Part shown: positions 38,077-48,383 of the stretch, in pieces
How positions within the stretch are numbered: the first letter of the stretch is position 1
Layout of the letters: each line of letters opens with the position of its first letter
Assembly (NCBI GenBank): GCA_938091115.1
Contig: CALKNI010000147.1
Coordinates: forward strand, 1 to 64,000
Reading direction: 5' to 3'
Length of the DNA: 64,000 bases
Source: an uncultured Pirellulaceae bacterium
Lineage (GTDB): Bacteria > Planctomycetota > Planctomycetia > Pirellulales > Pirellulaceae
Made by a program: the position numbers and the translations under genes
The notes under the pieces: generated by a model
What the model saw: the letters and a program-made list of their open reading frames with translations, nothing else
What the model was told of the DNA's origin: nothing
Database searches by the model: none

Positions 38077-38249
38077 CGAAGTCTCCTCAGGTTTGAGTCA
38101 TTTCAGATCGGTGTCGAATTAGTAGTATTGCCTTGTGCCCGCTTCAGAACAAGGAGAGGGTGAAAATCAGATGGAATATCCACGAATTAATCGCGATTCT
38201 CTAGCTTGAAAGTGGTAGCGTTTTTGCGCGAGTGATAAAAGGTTCAGCT

Positions 38250-40328
38250 TCAGGCTCTGGCGACGTAAACTTTAAGTGACTTCTGTGACAGAGGGCATGT
38301 TTGCTGGCTTTCGAGGGCGGGGCCGTCCAGATTGGGGTAGATATCCTCAGGGGAATCGGCTGCTGTGTCAACAAAAAGGTGCCAGCGTTTAGGTTTGGCG
38401 ATTTCCGGAATTGAATACTGTGCCGGCTCGTGGCCTGAATTAAGCATCAGTAGGACATCGCGTCCCAGTGGTTTTGAGTTCCGGTGTTCAAGCGGGGCGG
38501 CGAGCAGACATAGGATAGGCAGCGCATCGACGCTCCAGTCGATGGCTGTACCTTGTGGGTTATACCAACTGACATCGGGCCAGCAGTCTTGACTGTCAGG
38601 GACTCCAGTCAGGAAATGGTGTCGTCGAACCGTTGGCTGTTGGCGTCGAAATTCGATTAACGACCTGCAAAACCTAACCAGTTCTGCGTTTTCACGAACT
38701 AAATCCCAGTCCAGCCAAGAGATTTCATTATCTTGGCAGTAGGCGTTATTGTTTCCCTGTTGGGTACGCCGGAATTCATCTCCGGCGACCAACATGGGCA
38801 CACCCTGACTAAGCATTAGTGTGGTCAGCATGTTTTTAATTTGGCGAAGTCGAAGCTGATTGACTTGAGGTTCTTCGGTGGGGCCTTCAATTCCGAAGTT
38901 TTCACTATAGTTATTATTATCGCCGTCTTGGTTGTTTTCACCGTTCGCAAGGTTTTGTTTCTCGCGGTAACTTACAAGATCATTTAGTGTGAAACCATCG
39001 TGCGATGTCACGAAGTTGATACTGCAGCAGGGAGGTCGGCCTCCGGGCTGGTAAAGGTCGGCTGAACCCGCCAATCGAGTAGCAAGCGGTCCCCGTGTTC
39101 CTTGGTCGCCTCGCCAGTATCCACGAATATCGTCCCGGTATCGGCCATTCCACTCTGCCCAGCGATCGTCGCCAAAAGAGCCGACTTGGTAGGCGCCCGC
39201 CGCATCCCAAGCTTCCGCAATGATCTTGGTGTCAGCCAGAAGGGGGTCTTCGCCAATCGCTTCGACCAGCGGGGGGTTGGGCACTAGTTCACCATTGCGA
39301 TCGCGGCTGAGGATTGATGCCAAGTCGAACCGAAATCCATCGACATGATAATTGTGAACCCAGTGTCGGAGGCAATGGAAGATCATCTCCCTAACGATGG
39401 GGTGGTTGCCATTAATCGTATTTCCACACCCTGAATAATTTTTATAGTTCCGTTTGTCGTTTTCCAGCATGTAGTAGACTGGGTTCTCAAGCCCTTTGAA
39501 GCTTAAAACTGGTCCGCGGTTATTGCCTTCGCAGGTATGGTTAAAGACCACGTCGAGAATGACTTCTATCCCTGCTTCATGCAAAGACTTTACCATTTGT
39601 TTAAATTCGACTACTTGGGAGCCTGGTGCGGAGCTGGCAGCGTAACCACGATGGGGGGCGAAGAAGGCGAGCGGGTCATAACCCCAGTAATTCGGTTGAC
39701 CTGAAGCAGAACCGTCCATTGCGAGGATGGGGAATTCGTGAACCGGCATAAGTTCGACGGCTGTGACTCCTAGCGATTGCAGGTAGGGTATTTTTTCGAT
39801 GACGCCCAGATAGGTTCCAGGGTGAGCAACACCACTGGAGGGGTGTTGAGTAAAGCCTTTTACATGCATTTCATAAATAATGGATTCGGACATGTCCCGG
39901 CGGAGATGGCGATCTCCTCCCCAGTCAAAATGGTCATCGACAACGACACATTTGGGTGGGCGGATTATTCCGTCATGGCTATGCTGAAAGGTTCCTGCGA
40001 GCGCTTTGGCATAGGGGTCGATTAACCGGGCATTAGGCTTAAATCGATGGCCGCAGTCGGGATCGTTGGGGCCGTTTGCTTGGAAATGATAGAGTTGGCC
40101 TATCGAGATTTGAGGAACAAAAATACTCCAAATATCACCCCACCGGTCGCTAGCGGGGTCAAAGGTAATGACCTCAGCTGGTTCGGTATCTTCGACTGAC
40201 TGATACAGAAGTAATCTCATTTCACTGGCGTGGCGACTAAAGATTACAAATTGAACCCCATCATCGTGAACGACCGCACCGTAGGGTAGTTGGTGAGTGA
40301 ATTGAAATTTTGGTAGTGGGCGGCGCAT
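38250..40328 (-). CDS. glgX: Glycogen debranching enzyme (GlgX-like)
   Basis: GYDPLAFFAPHRGYA, VILDVVFNHTCEGN, DGFRFDLASILSRD, INFVTSHDGFTLNDLVSYREKQN; ORF track start is 40538. Confidence 0.93.
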   Translation of the reverse strand: MRRPLPKFQFTHQLPYGAVVHDDGVQFVIFSRHASEMRLLLYQSVEDTEPAEVITFDPASDRWGDIWSIFVPQISIGQLYHFQANGPNDPDCGHRFKPNARLIDPYAKALAGTFQHSHDGIIRPPKCVVVDDHFDWGGDRHLRRDMSESIIYEMHVKGFTQHPSSGVAHPGTYLGVIEKIPYLQSLGVTAVELMPVHEFPILAMDGSASGQPNYWGYDPLAFFAPHRGYAASSAPGSQVVEFKQMVKSLHEAGIEVILDVVFNHTCEGNNRGPVLSFKGLENPVYYMLENDKRNYKNYSGCGNTINGNHPIVREMIFHCLRHWVHNYHVDGFRFDLASILSRDRNGELVPNPPLVEAIGEDPLLADTKIIAEAWDAAGAYQVGSFGDDRWAEWNGRYRDDIRGYWRGDQGTRGPLATRLAGSADLYQPGGRPPCCSINFVTSHDGFTLNDLVSYREKQNLANGENNQDGDNNNYSENFGIEGPTEEPQVNQLRLRQIKNMLTTLMLSQGVPMLVAGDEFRRTQQGNNNAYCQDNEISWLDWDLVRENAELVRFCRSLIEFRRQQPTVRRHHFLTGVPDSQDCWPDVSWYNPQGTAIDWSVDALPILCLLAAPLEHRNSKPLGRDVLLMLNSGHEPAQYSIPEIAKPKRWHLFVDTAADSPEDIYPNLDGPALESQQTCPLSQKSLKVYVARA

Positions 40329-40644
40329 GGAATAAAAATAGATCGATTTTGACCTGCGTTGCAATCCCCTCCGTTTTTTTGATTTGTTTCTTGTGCCCGG
40401 TAGAGCGCTTAAGGGAGTAATAAACGCGCCGTCGATGGTTACATGGGAAGAATTTTTTCCGCGATTTCGTGTAAATATTTCGTTGGATTTTTGAAAATGC
40501 CCTTTAGATTCACTCTGCCAGTGGTTTCCGTTGCTCATTTCGGCATGGTTGCCGGAATCGGGCCAATCGACGAAACTAGAGCTCAGTTTATTAATCCGAA
40601 AAACAATCCAACTCGCTGAGTTGGCCAGACTGATCCGCGAGCTA

Positions 40645-41718
40645 ATGACAGGCGTTTCCTATAAAGATTCCGGCGTTGATCTCGAAGTTTACAACGAGGC
40701 GATGAAGCGACTCCCAAAGTTGATGCATCGGACCTTCTCACCCCGTGTTCGGCAGCTTGATGGCGGGTTCGCCGGGCTGTTCCAACTGGACTTTGAGAGT
40801 AAACTTTTTCGACGAAATTATCAGGACCCAATGTTGGTTGCGTGCACCGACGGTGTGGGGACCAAGTTGAAATTGGCGCAGATGCTTAACAGTCATCGAA
40901 CGGTGGGAATCGATTTGGTGGCGATGTGCGTTAATGACGCGATTTGCTGCGGTGCGGAGCCACTGTTTTTCTTAGATTATGTGGCGATGTCCCACGATGA
41001 CCCGGTTGCTCTGGAGCAAATCGTAAGCGGGATCAGTGACGGCTGTCTGGCTGCCGACTGTGCGCTGCTAGGGGGAGAGACTGCAATTATGCCTGATCTT
41101 TATCAGCCCGGGGATTATGATCTGGCTGGTTTTTGCGTAGGAGTGGTTGAGCGAAACCATGTAATTGACGGCCACGCAATTGCCGATGGAGACGTTGTGA
41201 TTGGCGTTGCCTCGAGTGGCGTGCATTCCAATGGTTTCAGCCTCGTTCGCAAAATTGCATTTGATGTTGGAAACAAAAAACCAGAAGATTTAATGGAGGG
41301 TACGGATCGCTCAATCGGAGATGTGTTAATTGAGCCGACCTTGATTTATACCAAAGCGATTCGAGATGTGTTGAGTCACTACAAAGTCAAAAACGTTGTC
41401 CATGGAATCGCGCACATTACCGGAGGTGGTCTCGAAGAGAACATCGAGCGGATCACGCCTGAAGGGCTGGCGATTGATATTGATGGCCAAGCCTGGGAAC
41501 GTCCTCCTGTTTTTGACTGGCTTCAAAAACTTGGAAAAGTAGAGACCGAAGAAATGTTCCGTGTGTTCAATATGGGCGTTGGTTTGGCAATGATCGTAAG
41601 TCCCTATTATGCCGAATCAATTCAGCGATCATTGAGCAAGCACGGCCACGAAAATTGGTTGATCGGCACGGTGAAGACGGGCGAAAAGCGAGTTACCGTT
41701 CACGATAAAGCGTTGTAG
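40645..41718 (+). CDS. purM: Phosphoribosylformylglycinamidine cyclo-ligase
   Basis: [68 protein letters not shown]. Confidence 0.95.
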   Translation: MTGVSYKDSGVDLEVYNEAMKRLPKLMHRTFSPRVRQLDGGFAGLFQLDFESKLFRRNYQDPMLVACTDGVGTKLKLAQMLNSHRTVGIDLVAMCVNDAICCGAEPLFFLDYVAMSHDDPVALEQIVSGISDGCLAADCALLGGETAIMPDLYQPGDYDLAGFCVGVVERNHVIDGHAIADGDVVIGVASSGVHSNGFSLVRKIAFDVGNKKPEDLMEGTDRSIGDVLIEPTLIYTKAIRDVLSHYKVKNVVHGIAHITGGGLEENIERITPEGLAIDIDGQAWERPPVFDWLQKLGKVETEEMFRVFNMGVGLAMIVSPYYAESIQRSLSKHGHENWLIGTVKTGEKRVTVHDKAL

Positions 41719-41813
41719 CGGAATTTCGATACGACAAGACAACTTTCAGCCGTTCTAAATAGGTGCTATGCACTGTGGTCGACTTGGTGGTCGGGCCGTC
41801 ATTTCCAGCTTGA

Positions 41814-44402
41814 TTAATTAGAAGCTTGGATAACTTCTTGAATTCTATCGAGAATTTTCAATGCCTCGTCTGGACCGAAGAGAGTATCGATCATGATCGC
41901 TGGCTCTTCCGGGTAGTTCGGTGGGTAGATCAAGTTAACGGGAATAATAGAGCGATTAACCCGCAACAAATCCAAGGCTATATCAGGTCTTCGTTTGGTA
42001 TCGTCAACTGAAATGAATTCAAAGTTTAGTTCTTTTAATTTTGCGAGAACCCGATCGTTCGAAAAGACACGCTTTTCGTTTACTTTACAAGTCGGTCACC
42101 AATCGGCTGTGTAGTCGACCCAAATGGGACGGCCATTATTCTTTAACGCGTATTCGACTTTGCCCGGGTTCCATTCTTGCCAACCTAATCCAGCTAAGTT
42201 GTGGGCTCCTATCGAAGTCAGGTTTTTAGATTCCTTGACGGCTCCGTTACACATCCAAATACCAATCGAAGCAATTATCAGAGGCATGAGGTAGCCGAAG
42301 GTCAATCGCTTTGAGAGCTTGACACTCGCCTCCCCCCATTGTCCGTAGCAGTAGGCGGCAAGCGCGATGACTACGAGTGCCATGACAAGCCAGCTTAGGC
42401 CGCCAACTCCGGTCTGTCCGCCAAAAGCCCGCATAAAAAATGCGACCGTTGCAAAAAGGGTAAACGCCATCGTGGCCTTGAAGGTCTCCATCCAAGGCCC
42501 CGGTTTGGGGAGTTTGTAAATGAGGGCGGGAAAGAATGAAAGCACGAGGTAGGGGGATGAAATTCCTAACGCGAAAACGGTGAAAAGGAACATCGAAGGA
42601 AGCGGGTCCTGAGCAAGCGTGTAGCTCATAGCAGCGCCTAAAAATGGACCAGAACAAGGTGTGGCAATTAAAGTGGTGAGCACTCCGGAAAAAAAGGATC
42701 CGGTGTAACCTTTTTTCTGGCCACCGTCGACGCCGGAAAGAGATGTTCCAATTTCAAAAACACCTGCCATGTTTAATCCGAGAAGGAAGAGCAGGACGAT
42801 AATGCCACATACAAAATAAGGGTTGCCCATCTGGGCTCCCCAGTTAATTGCCTCGCCAAACGATAGTTTGACGAACAGAACGGCGCCGCCGAGGATCCAC
42901 ATGGAAACGACCAGTCCAAACGCGAAGGCGATACCGTGTTTTCGGATTTTTGCAGGTTCGCTACCAGCCTGCATCACAAAGCCCATCACTTTTAATCCGA
43001 GGACCGGGAAGACGCAAGGCATTAGATTGAGCAGCATCCCACCAAAAAACGCTCCCAAAAGTGCGGTAATGAAGGTTGTTTTTTCAAGTGAGCTACTGCC
43101 TCCTGACCCGACGGGGAATTCATCGAGATCATCAAACAGGATGATTTTTTGTTTTTCGTTTGGGTCATAGAGGCCCTTCATGATTTCAATTTGTTCCGGC
43201 GAATCGGCAAGCAGAGCAATGGCTTCCTCTTCCCCTTTATTTTCATCATCCACACCATTATCAAGCGGGACTGAGCCACCTGAGATTCCATGCGGTTTGT
43301 TCGCGTTTTCTGCGGATTCGTAGGTTGAGTCACTCCAGATGAGTGGAGCCGCGGCGGCTTTGCCAAGATTGATCAAAGCGGAGAATGCGATCCCAGTTGG
43401 CGGATCACAATGAGTTTCGTCACAGGTTTGGAGGCCGATGATTCCATTAAATTGAAAAGGTTGATTTTTCTTGGCATCCCGGGGAATACTAACAAAGAAA
43501 TCAAGCGTGACAGGTTCGTAATAAGCAAAAACCGGTTCTCCAAACGCTTCTCCAGCTTCCGGCTCTGCTGATAGTTTAGGCCCCACAACGTTCCAGCTAT
43601 TGGTTTGGGTGAGGCCAAGGATCGTTGATTTTATTTGTGTTTTTTCGAGAGAGTATGAATAGACGTGCCAGTCGATCTCTGGTGTTATTGTAATTTCTAA
43701 GCGGGCAACATCGCCTGGTCGGAGCGGTTTGTCGGTGCCTGAATTTCGAATGATCTGCCCGCGAATCTCCGCATGCGCCCCGCGAACTTTTTGATCTTCA
43801 ATTTTCAGTTTCGGCTGTATGAAATCGGGTGTAATGGCGAGAGCATCGCTAACGCCGCCGAACTTGCTTTCAAGGTTGTATTCGAAAGGTTTGCAACTGC
43901 CATTTGTTTCACAGGCTTGCCCATTGATAACCAAATTAATTACTAATTTGTCCGGGTTGATTTCAGATGCGATCTCAAATGGAGCAGACCAGGACACGCT
44001 GTTTTCAAATTCTTCACAAGGATCGTCGAATCCTTCCTCAGTGACGATGTGAGGTTCTCTATCCGGACGGAATTTCCCCAGTAATTTGAAGTCAGCAGAT
44101 TCACCCACATTAATATTCGTGGGAATGGGGCCGTTAGTGTCTTTCATTGAAAAGACATGCCAATTCGGAATGATATTGGCAGTGACTTTTACAATTCCCT
44201 GACGAGTTCCCGTCAGTATTTGAAAGCTGGTGGTGACTGAAACTGGGTCGCCTGACTGGATGTCGCCAAATTGATCGAGTTGATCTTGCAGGAATAGGCC
44301 TTGTTCTTGCCCTTGGCAGGAGAGAGGCTTTCCGAAATCTCCCAGGGCAAGTGCAAAAAGTGCGAAGCAAAGAATGTAGTGACGGTTCAATAGTGACTGC
44401 AT
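41814..44402 (-). CDS. dsbD: DsbD-type thiol:disulfide interchange protein with in-frame UGA (42096-42098) at the catalytic Cys position; candidate selenoprotein
   Basis: Signal peptide, two DsbD-N-like regions, 8-TM core (LMPCVFPVLGLKVMGFV, ATPCSGPFLGAAM), then VDYTADW-TGA-PTCKVNEKRVFSNDRVLAKLKELNFEFISVDDTKRRPDIALDLLRVNRSIIPVNLIYPPNYPEEPAIMIDTLFGPDEALKILDRIQEVIQASN* ending TAA at 41814-41816. Confidence 0.88.
42060..42078 (-). promoter_or_regulatory. Candidate bacterial SECIS stem-loop downstream of the dsbD UGA
   Basis: mRNA CGAAAAG-CGUGU-CUUUUCG: perfect 7-bp stem, 5-nt loop with G at loop position 2, loop starts 25 nt after UGA. Confidence 0.6.
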
Positions 44403-44693
44403 TGAAAAGTGTCTTCCCGGGTTCTAAGCTTTAAACAAAGGTTTGCAAGTCTTAAGTAGTCTACGTCTGATCGTCTGAAACAAGCCAATTATTCAAAATC
44501 AAGGATTAGGTTTTATCTACAACGGCGAATTGGTCGTGAGAATGATGGTGTCTCTTTCGCAGGCTATCGTACCAAAAATCGCTGGAACGCTCCATCTATT
44601 CCGCGTTGCAATGGGCCAATTAATCACCTTGAAAGCGTTGTGTTGAGAACTTGTGTGACGAAGGACACAAATTCTTTCGGGGAATGCCCAGCC

Positions 44694-45371
44694 TCAATTT
44701 TTCTTAGGTGTCGCCTTTTTTGGAACACCAGTTTTTTTGTCGGTCGGATCAAAAAAGCCAGCGAATTTCGCCGTTGTTTTTTCACGGGAAATTGGCAGGC
44801 ACGTCGTCTCGTCACATATTTGTCCGTCGATCTCGATCTTGATCAATAGCTCGTTGGCAGCGATTGTCTCGTTTACTTTTATGGGCACAAAAAACTGAAC
44901 GACGCCAGAGTGTTTCTCAAGTCTCTTGCCAAAATCAGGGTCACTCTCAATGATCTTCGGATTTCTATCTGGAGTGAAAGAGCGTTTGCCAGTTAGTGAA
45001 AAGTGTGGGGAATTGGCAACGGTAATCTTTGTTTTCGAAAATGGCTGGGGTTGCGTCAGTGAATAGATATAGCTCTTGTCCGGCAGTTCGAACTTAACAA
45101 TCAAATACCCCTGATTCGTTCCTTTTTTCAAATGAAATCGAGATGAAAGTCGGAAAGGTTTTTTGGCTTCGTCAGTCGCCTTTTCTTGGCTCTGAAGGAC
45201 TGGACTATCCTGAGTTTTCAATGGCAGTGTGACTGTTGTGTATTGAGTTTCAATTGTTTTCGAACGAAGTGATTTGGCAGAACTGGGGTCACTATTAGCA
45301 GTTTGCAAATTGAACAAGACGATCGCAGTTAACGCGAAAGCTGTGGGGGATATCAATGATTGAAACCGCAT
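44694..45371 (-). CDS. Secreted stand-alone DsbD N-terminal-like domain protein
   Basis: Signal peptide; DGQICDETTCLPISREK resembles the CxxxxC motif in the DsbD N-terminal-like regions of the adjacent gene. Confidence 0.7.
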   Translation of the reverse strand: MRFQSLISPTAFALTAIVLFNLQTANSDPSSAKSLRSKTIETQYTTVTLPLKTQDSPVLQSQEKATDEAKKPFRLSSRFHLKKGTNQGYLIVKFELPDKSYIYSLTQPQPFSKTKITVANSPHFSLTGKRSFTPDRNPKIIESDPDFGKRLEKHSGVVQFFVPIKVNETIAANELLIKIEIDGQICDETTCLPISREKTTAKFAGFFDPTDKKTGVPKKATPKKN

Positions 45372-45745
45372 TAGATCATCCTTGACCGTGTCAAAAGCCG
45401 CCCTTTACGCATAAATAGAATTGCCATTTCTGGCGGCGGAGAGTACCAAGGAGCAAGTTGTTGTCTCAATGGCATTTCTGAACGAATCTAAAATTTCTTG
45501 AAAATGGGTGCGGTAAATTGAGTTTTGCTATCACCTCTTCCTCTGTTTTCTTCGTTAATAAGACTGATTTACTTTTCGCTCCCTTTTTCCAAGGGAAAAA
45601 GTCCCCCTATATTACCATGGCATATTTGCCAGTCGTCTATGAAGCTGGTGAGTCTTGTGTGTAGAGTATTGAAAACGGATTGGCTCAACTTGAAAGCGGT
45701 ACCAAGAGAGCCACTGGTAAGTGAATTGAAGTCATCGAGGGGCAC

Positions 45746-46099
45746 ATGGTTATTTTTCTTACAGCAGATCTAATGATGACTTCCACGGCGAGTTCGCATG
45801 CTCGGCAAAACAGTGTCACTTTGAAAACCGCTACAAATGCGGAGTCTGCAATCACCTTGGTGAAGGAAGTTCGCCCCCATTTGTTTTTAGTGGACCTGCA
45901 GACTCCGGGATTGGAAATCGCCGCGCTGGGCGACGCGGTGCGAGGATTACCAGATGCCGTTTGCCCAATGACAATTGGTTATGCTCAACATGTCAATTTG
46001 GAGTCGCTGGACGAGGCTCGGCGAGCGGGTTTTGATCAGGTGTTGACCCGAGGTCAATTCAATCAGCAGGTTAGTGCGATCATTGCTGAAGCAAAATAA
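45746..46099 (+). CDS. Receiver-like (response regulator-type) single-domain protein
   Basis: KTATNAESAITLVKEVRPHLFLVDLQTPGLE...GYAQHVNLESLDEARRAGFDQVLTRGQF resembles a REC/pseudo-REC fold. Confidence 0.55.
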   Translation: MVIFLTADLMMTSTASSHARQNSVTLKTATNAESAITLVKEVRPHLFLVDLQTPGLEIAALGDAVRGLPDAVCPMTIGYAQHVNLESLDEARRAGFDQVLTRGQFNQQVSAIIAEAK

Positions 46100-46127
46100 C
46101 GTTGGTTGAATGACTGCGTTGGTGCGA

Positions 46128-47030
46128 TTAGTCGTTTTGGTCAAAGAGTCTGTCATGGTAAGCGAATACTGCGACGCCAAGTTTTTCGGCGATACGAATC
46201 GTCTCACTTTCCTCAAGTATGATTGTGCGGTCTGCTTCAATCGCGAGCACCCGTCCCCCTTCGCGTGCGATTGTTTCAATGGTTCCCACTCCGATGGTGG
46301 GTACATCGAATCGCATGTCCTGATTAGGTTTTGAAACTTTAACAACTGTAAACCCACCCGCACAAAGTTGGCCTGCACGGGCGATGCACTGGTCAGTGCC
46401 CTCGATAGCCTCGACTGCGAGCACTGCTTGATTTTTTACCACGACAGTTTGCCCAATATCTAAACCTCCCATGGCCTTGGCCATTTGCCAGCCGAATCGA
46501 ATGTCTTTTAATTGACTTTTGTTCGGTTGGTTCTTTGTCAGTGGCCCTGCTTTCACCAGTAACTCCGGAGCAAAATCAGTTGCGGGGGCGAATGTAATTC
46601 CCTCTGATTTATACAACTCAACGACCGTGTTGAGGAGGGTGTCGTCCCGCCGATCATTCGATTTTAAAAGAAGAAATGGATAGAAATGTCGCCAGAATAC
46701 TAAATCGGGAAAGTGTGTTAACAAGTTAATTTTTTTTTGGAAAAGCAGAGTTTTAAATATCTTACCAGCCATAGTTGCGTGTTCTACACCGGCGTTGCGG
46801 AGGAATCTGCATTGGGCTCCCATGCGCGCCATTCCAAACACGCGATAAGAAGTGCAAATTTCTTTTAGTGCGGGGTCTGCATGGTCTTTTATTCCTGTGC
46901 AGTGAACTTCGTAGCCCTGGGCGATCAGTTTTCGTGCGATGCAGACAGGGAAGTGTCCCCAGCCGGCAACCAGACCAATTTTTTTGCTGTTGAGACTGGC
47001 TGGGTTTCGATCTTGAGTGACAGTGGCCAT
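46128..47030 (-). CDS. lpxI: LpxI-family UDP-2,3-diacylglucosamine hydrolase
   Basis: KIGLVAGWGHFPVCIARKLIAQGYEV, NAGVEHATMAGKI, VVVKNQAVLAVEAIEGTDQCIARAG; adjacent to lpxD. Confidence 0.9.
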   Translation of the reverse strand: MATVTQDRNPASLNSKKIGLVAGWGHFPVCIARKLIAQGYEVHCTGIKDHADPALKEICTSYRVFGMARMGAQCRFLRNAGVEHATMAGKIFKTLLFQKKINLLTHFPDLVFWRHFYPFLLLKSNDRRDDTLLNTVVELYKSEGITFAPATDFAPELLVKAGPLTKNQPNKSQLKDIRFGWQMAKAMGGLDIGQTVVVKNQAVLAVEAIEGTDQCIARAGQLCAGGFTVVKVSKPNQDMRFDVPTIGVGTIETIAREGGRVLAIEADRTIILEESETIRIAEKLGVAVFAYHDRLFDQND

Positions 47031-47057
47031 AGGGTTGTCTGTAGGCGGAGAATAGGG

Positions 47058-48104
47058 CTAGGCGGCACGCGAACCGTTGTCTTCAGAAACGTTTAGTTGA
47101 TCAAGTTGTTTGGATATTCTTTTGACCGTTCGCCGAAGTTCCGGAAGCTTGGAAGTAACTGCCTGAATTTGCATTTCTGTTCTTGCCGGTCTTGCTGGAA
47201 TTCCAAAAATCCGCTGGTTACTTTCAACATCGTGCATCAAGCCAGATTTCGCACCGATTGAAACATGTGAGCCAATATTTAGGTGGTCGGCCAAGCCAAC
47301 TTGCCCTCCCATGATGACATAGTCGCCTGTTGAGCAACTGCCCGCAATTCCAACTTGCGAACAAAGCAGGTTGTGTTCTCCAATCATACAATTGTGGCCC
47401 ACCATCACTAGGTTGTCGATTTTGGTTCCTGCGCCAATTGTTGTCGAGTCGTAGGTGCCTCGGTCGATTGTTGTGTTGGCACCAATTTCCACGTCTTCGG
47501 CAATGACTACATTTCCAAGTTGCGCGGAAAGAACATGGCGTCCGGTGTTGGATTGGTAGCCGAATCCGAATGCCCCTAACACCACGCCAGCGTGAAGGAT
47601 GGAGCGGTCACCTACGATGGTGTTTTCGTACAGGACTGAATTCGGAAAAACCTGAACGTCTTTACCTAAGCTACAGTTTTCCATGATCGTAACATTGGGG
47701 TAAACGACTGTTCCGGATCCAATTTGGACGTTGTCCATGATGACCGCCCCAGGATGGACGCAGGCCCCTTCGTCAATGACCGCACTGGGACTGACAATCG
47801 CTTGAGGGCTGACGCCCGATTGAGTTCGTTGGACGGTTGGCTTAAATCGTGCGGCAATCTCAACAAAGGCCTGCGTGACATCTTCGACAATCAGGCACGC
47901 CTTTTCCGGAGGGTCCACGTCGAAACCAATAACCGCTGCAATCGCAGGGCTATTGAGAAAGTCATCGTAGTACCTTGGGTTGGAGACAAAGGTGATGTCA
48001 CTTGCTGTTGCCCGAGAGATTGATGCTGCCCCGGAGATTTCGAGGTCTGGGTTCTTCGTTAATCGCCCACCAGTAATTTCGGTGAGCTCGCCTAAAAGCA
48101 TCAT
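47058..48104 (-). CDS. lpxD: UDP-3-O-acylglucosamine N-acyltransferase
   Basis: LbH hexapeptide repeats; VIAEDVEIGANTTIDRGTYDSTTIGAGTKIDNLVMVGHNC. Confidence 0.95.
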   Translation of the reverse strand: MMLLGELTEITGGRLTKNPDLEISGAASISRATASDITFVSNPRYYDDFLNSPAIAAVIGFDVDPPEKACLIVEDVTQAFVEIAARFKPTVQRTQSGVSPQAIVSPSAVIDEGACVHPGAVIMDNVQIGSGTVVYPNVTIMENCSLGKDVQVFPNSVLYENTIVGDRSILHAGVVLGAFGFGYQSNTGRHVLSAQLGNVVIAEDVEIGANTTIDRGTYDSTTIGAGTKIDNLVMVGHNCMIGEHNLLCSQVGIAGSCSTGDYVIMGGQVGLADHLNIGSHVSIGAKSGLMHDVESNQRIFGIPARPARTEMQIQAVTSKLPELRRTVKRISKQLDQLNVSEDNGSRAA

Positions 48105-48313
48105 GATTCAGGCATCCTTTCCTTAGAATCCAGCACAAGTTTATAAACGAGAATGAAGTCTTAAATGTAAGTCAAAGGCGGCTTCCGTGGCTATACTGAT
48201 TTCTGATAGCAGCCGCTGAAAATGTCTTGAGCATTTTAAGGCCAGTTTACGAGGCTGAGTTTTATCTTTTGGAAGATGGTAGCTCCGCTTATTCGCGTGA
48301 AATTCCAATAAAA

Positions 48314-48345
48314 AAGCGAGCGCTTCGGGAATCGAAGGCTCGCTT
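48314..48345 (-). terminator. Intrinsic terminator after the DUF1501 gene
   Basis: Minus strand AAGCGAGCCTTCG-ATTCC-CGAAGCGCTCGCTT (one bulge) followed by TTTTATTGG. Confidence 0.8.
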
Positions 48346-48383
48346 GTATCGCCTTATTGAGGCAATTTAAATTGCGTCTATTC

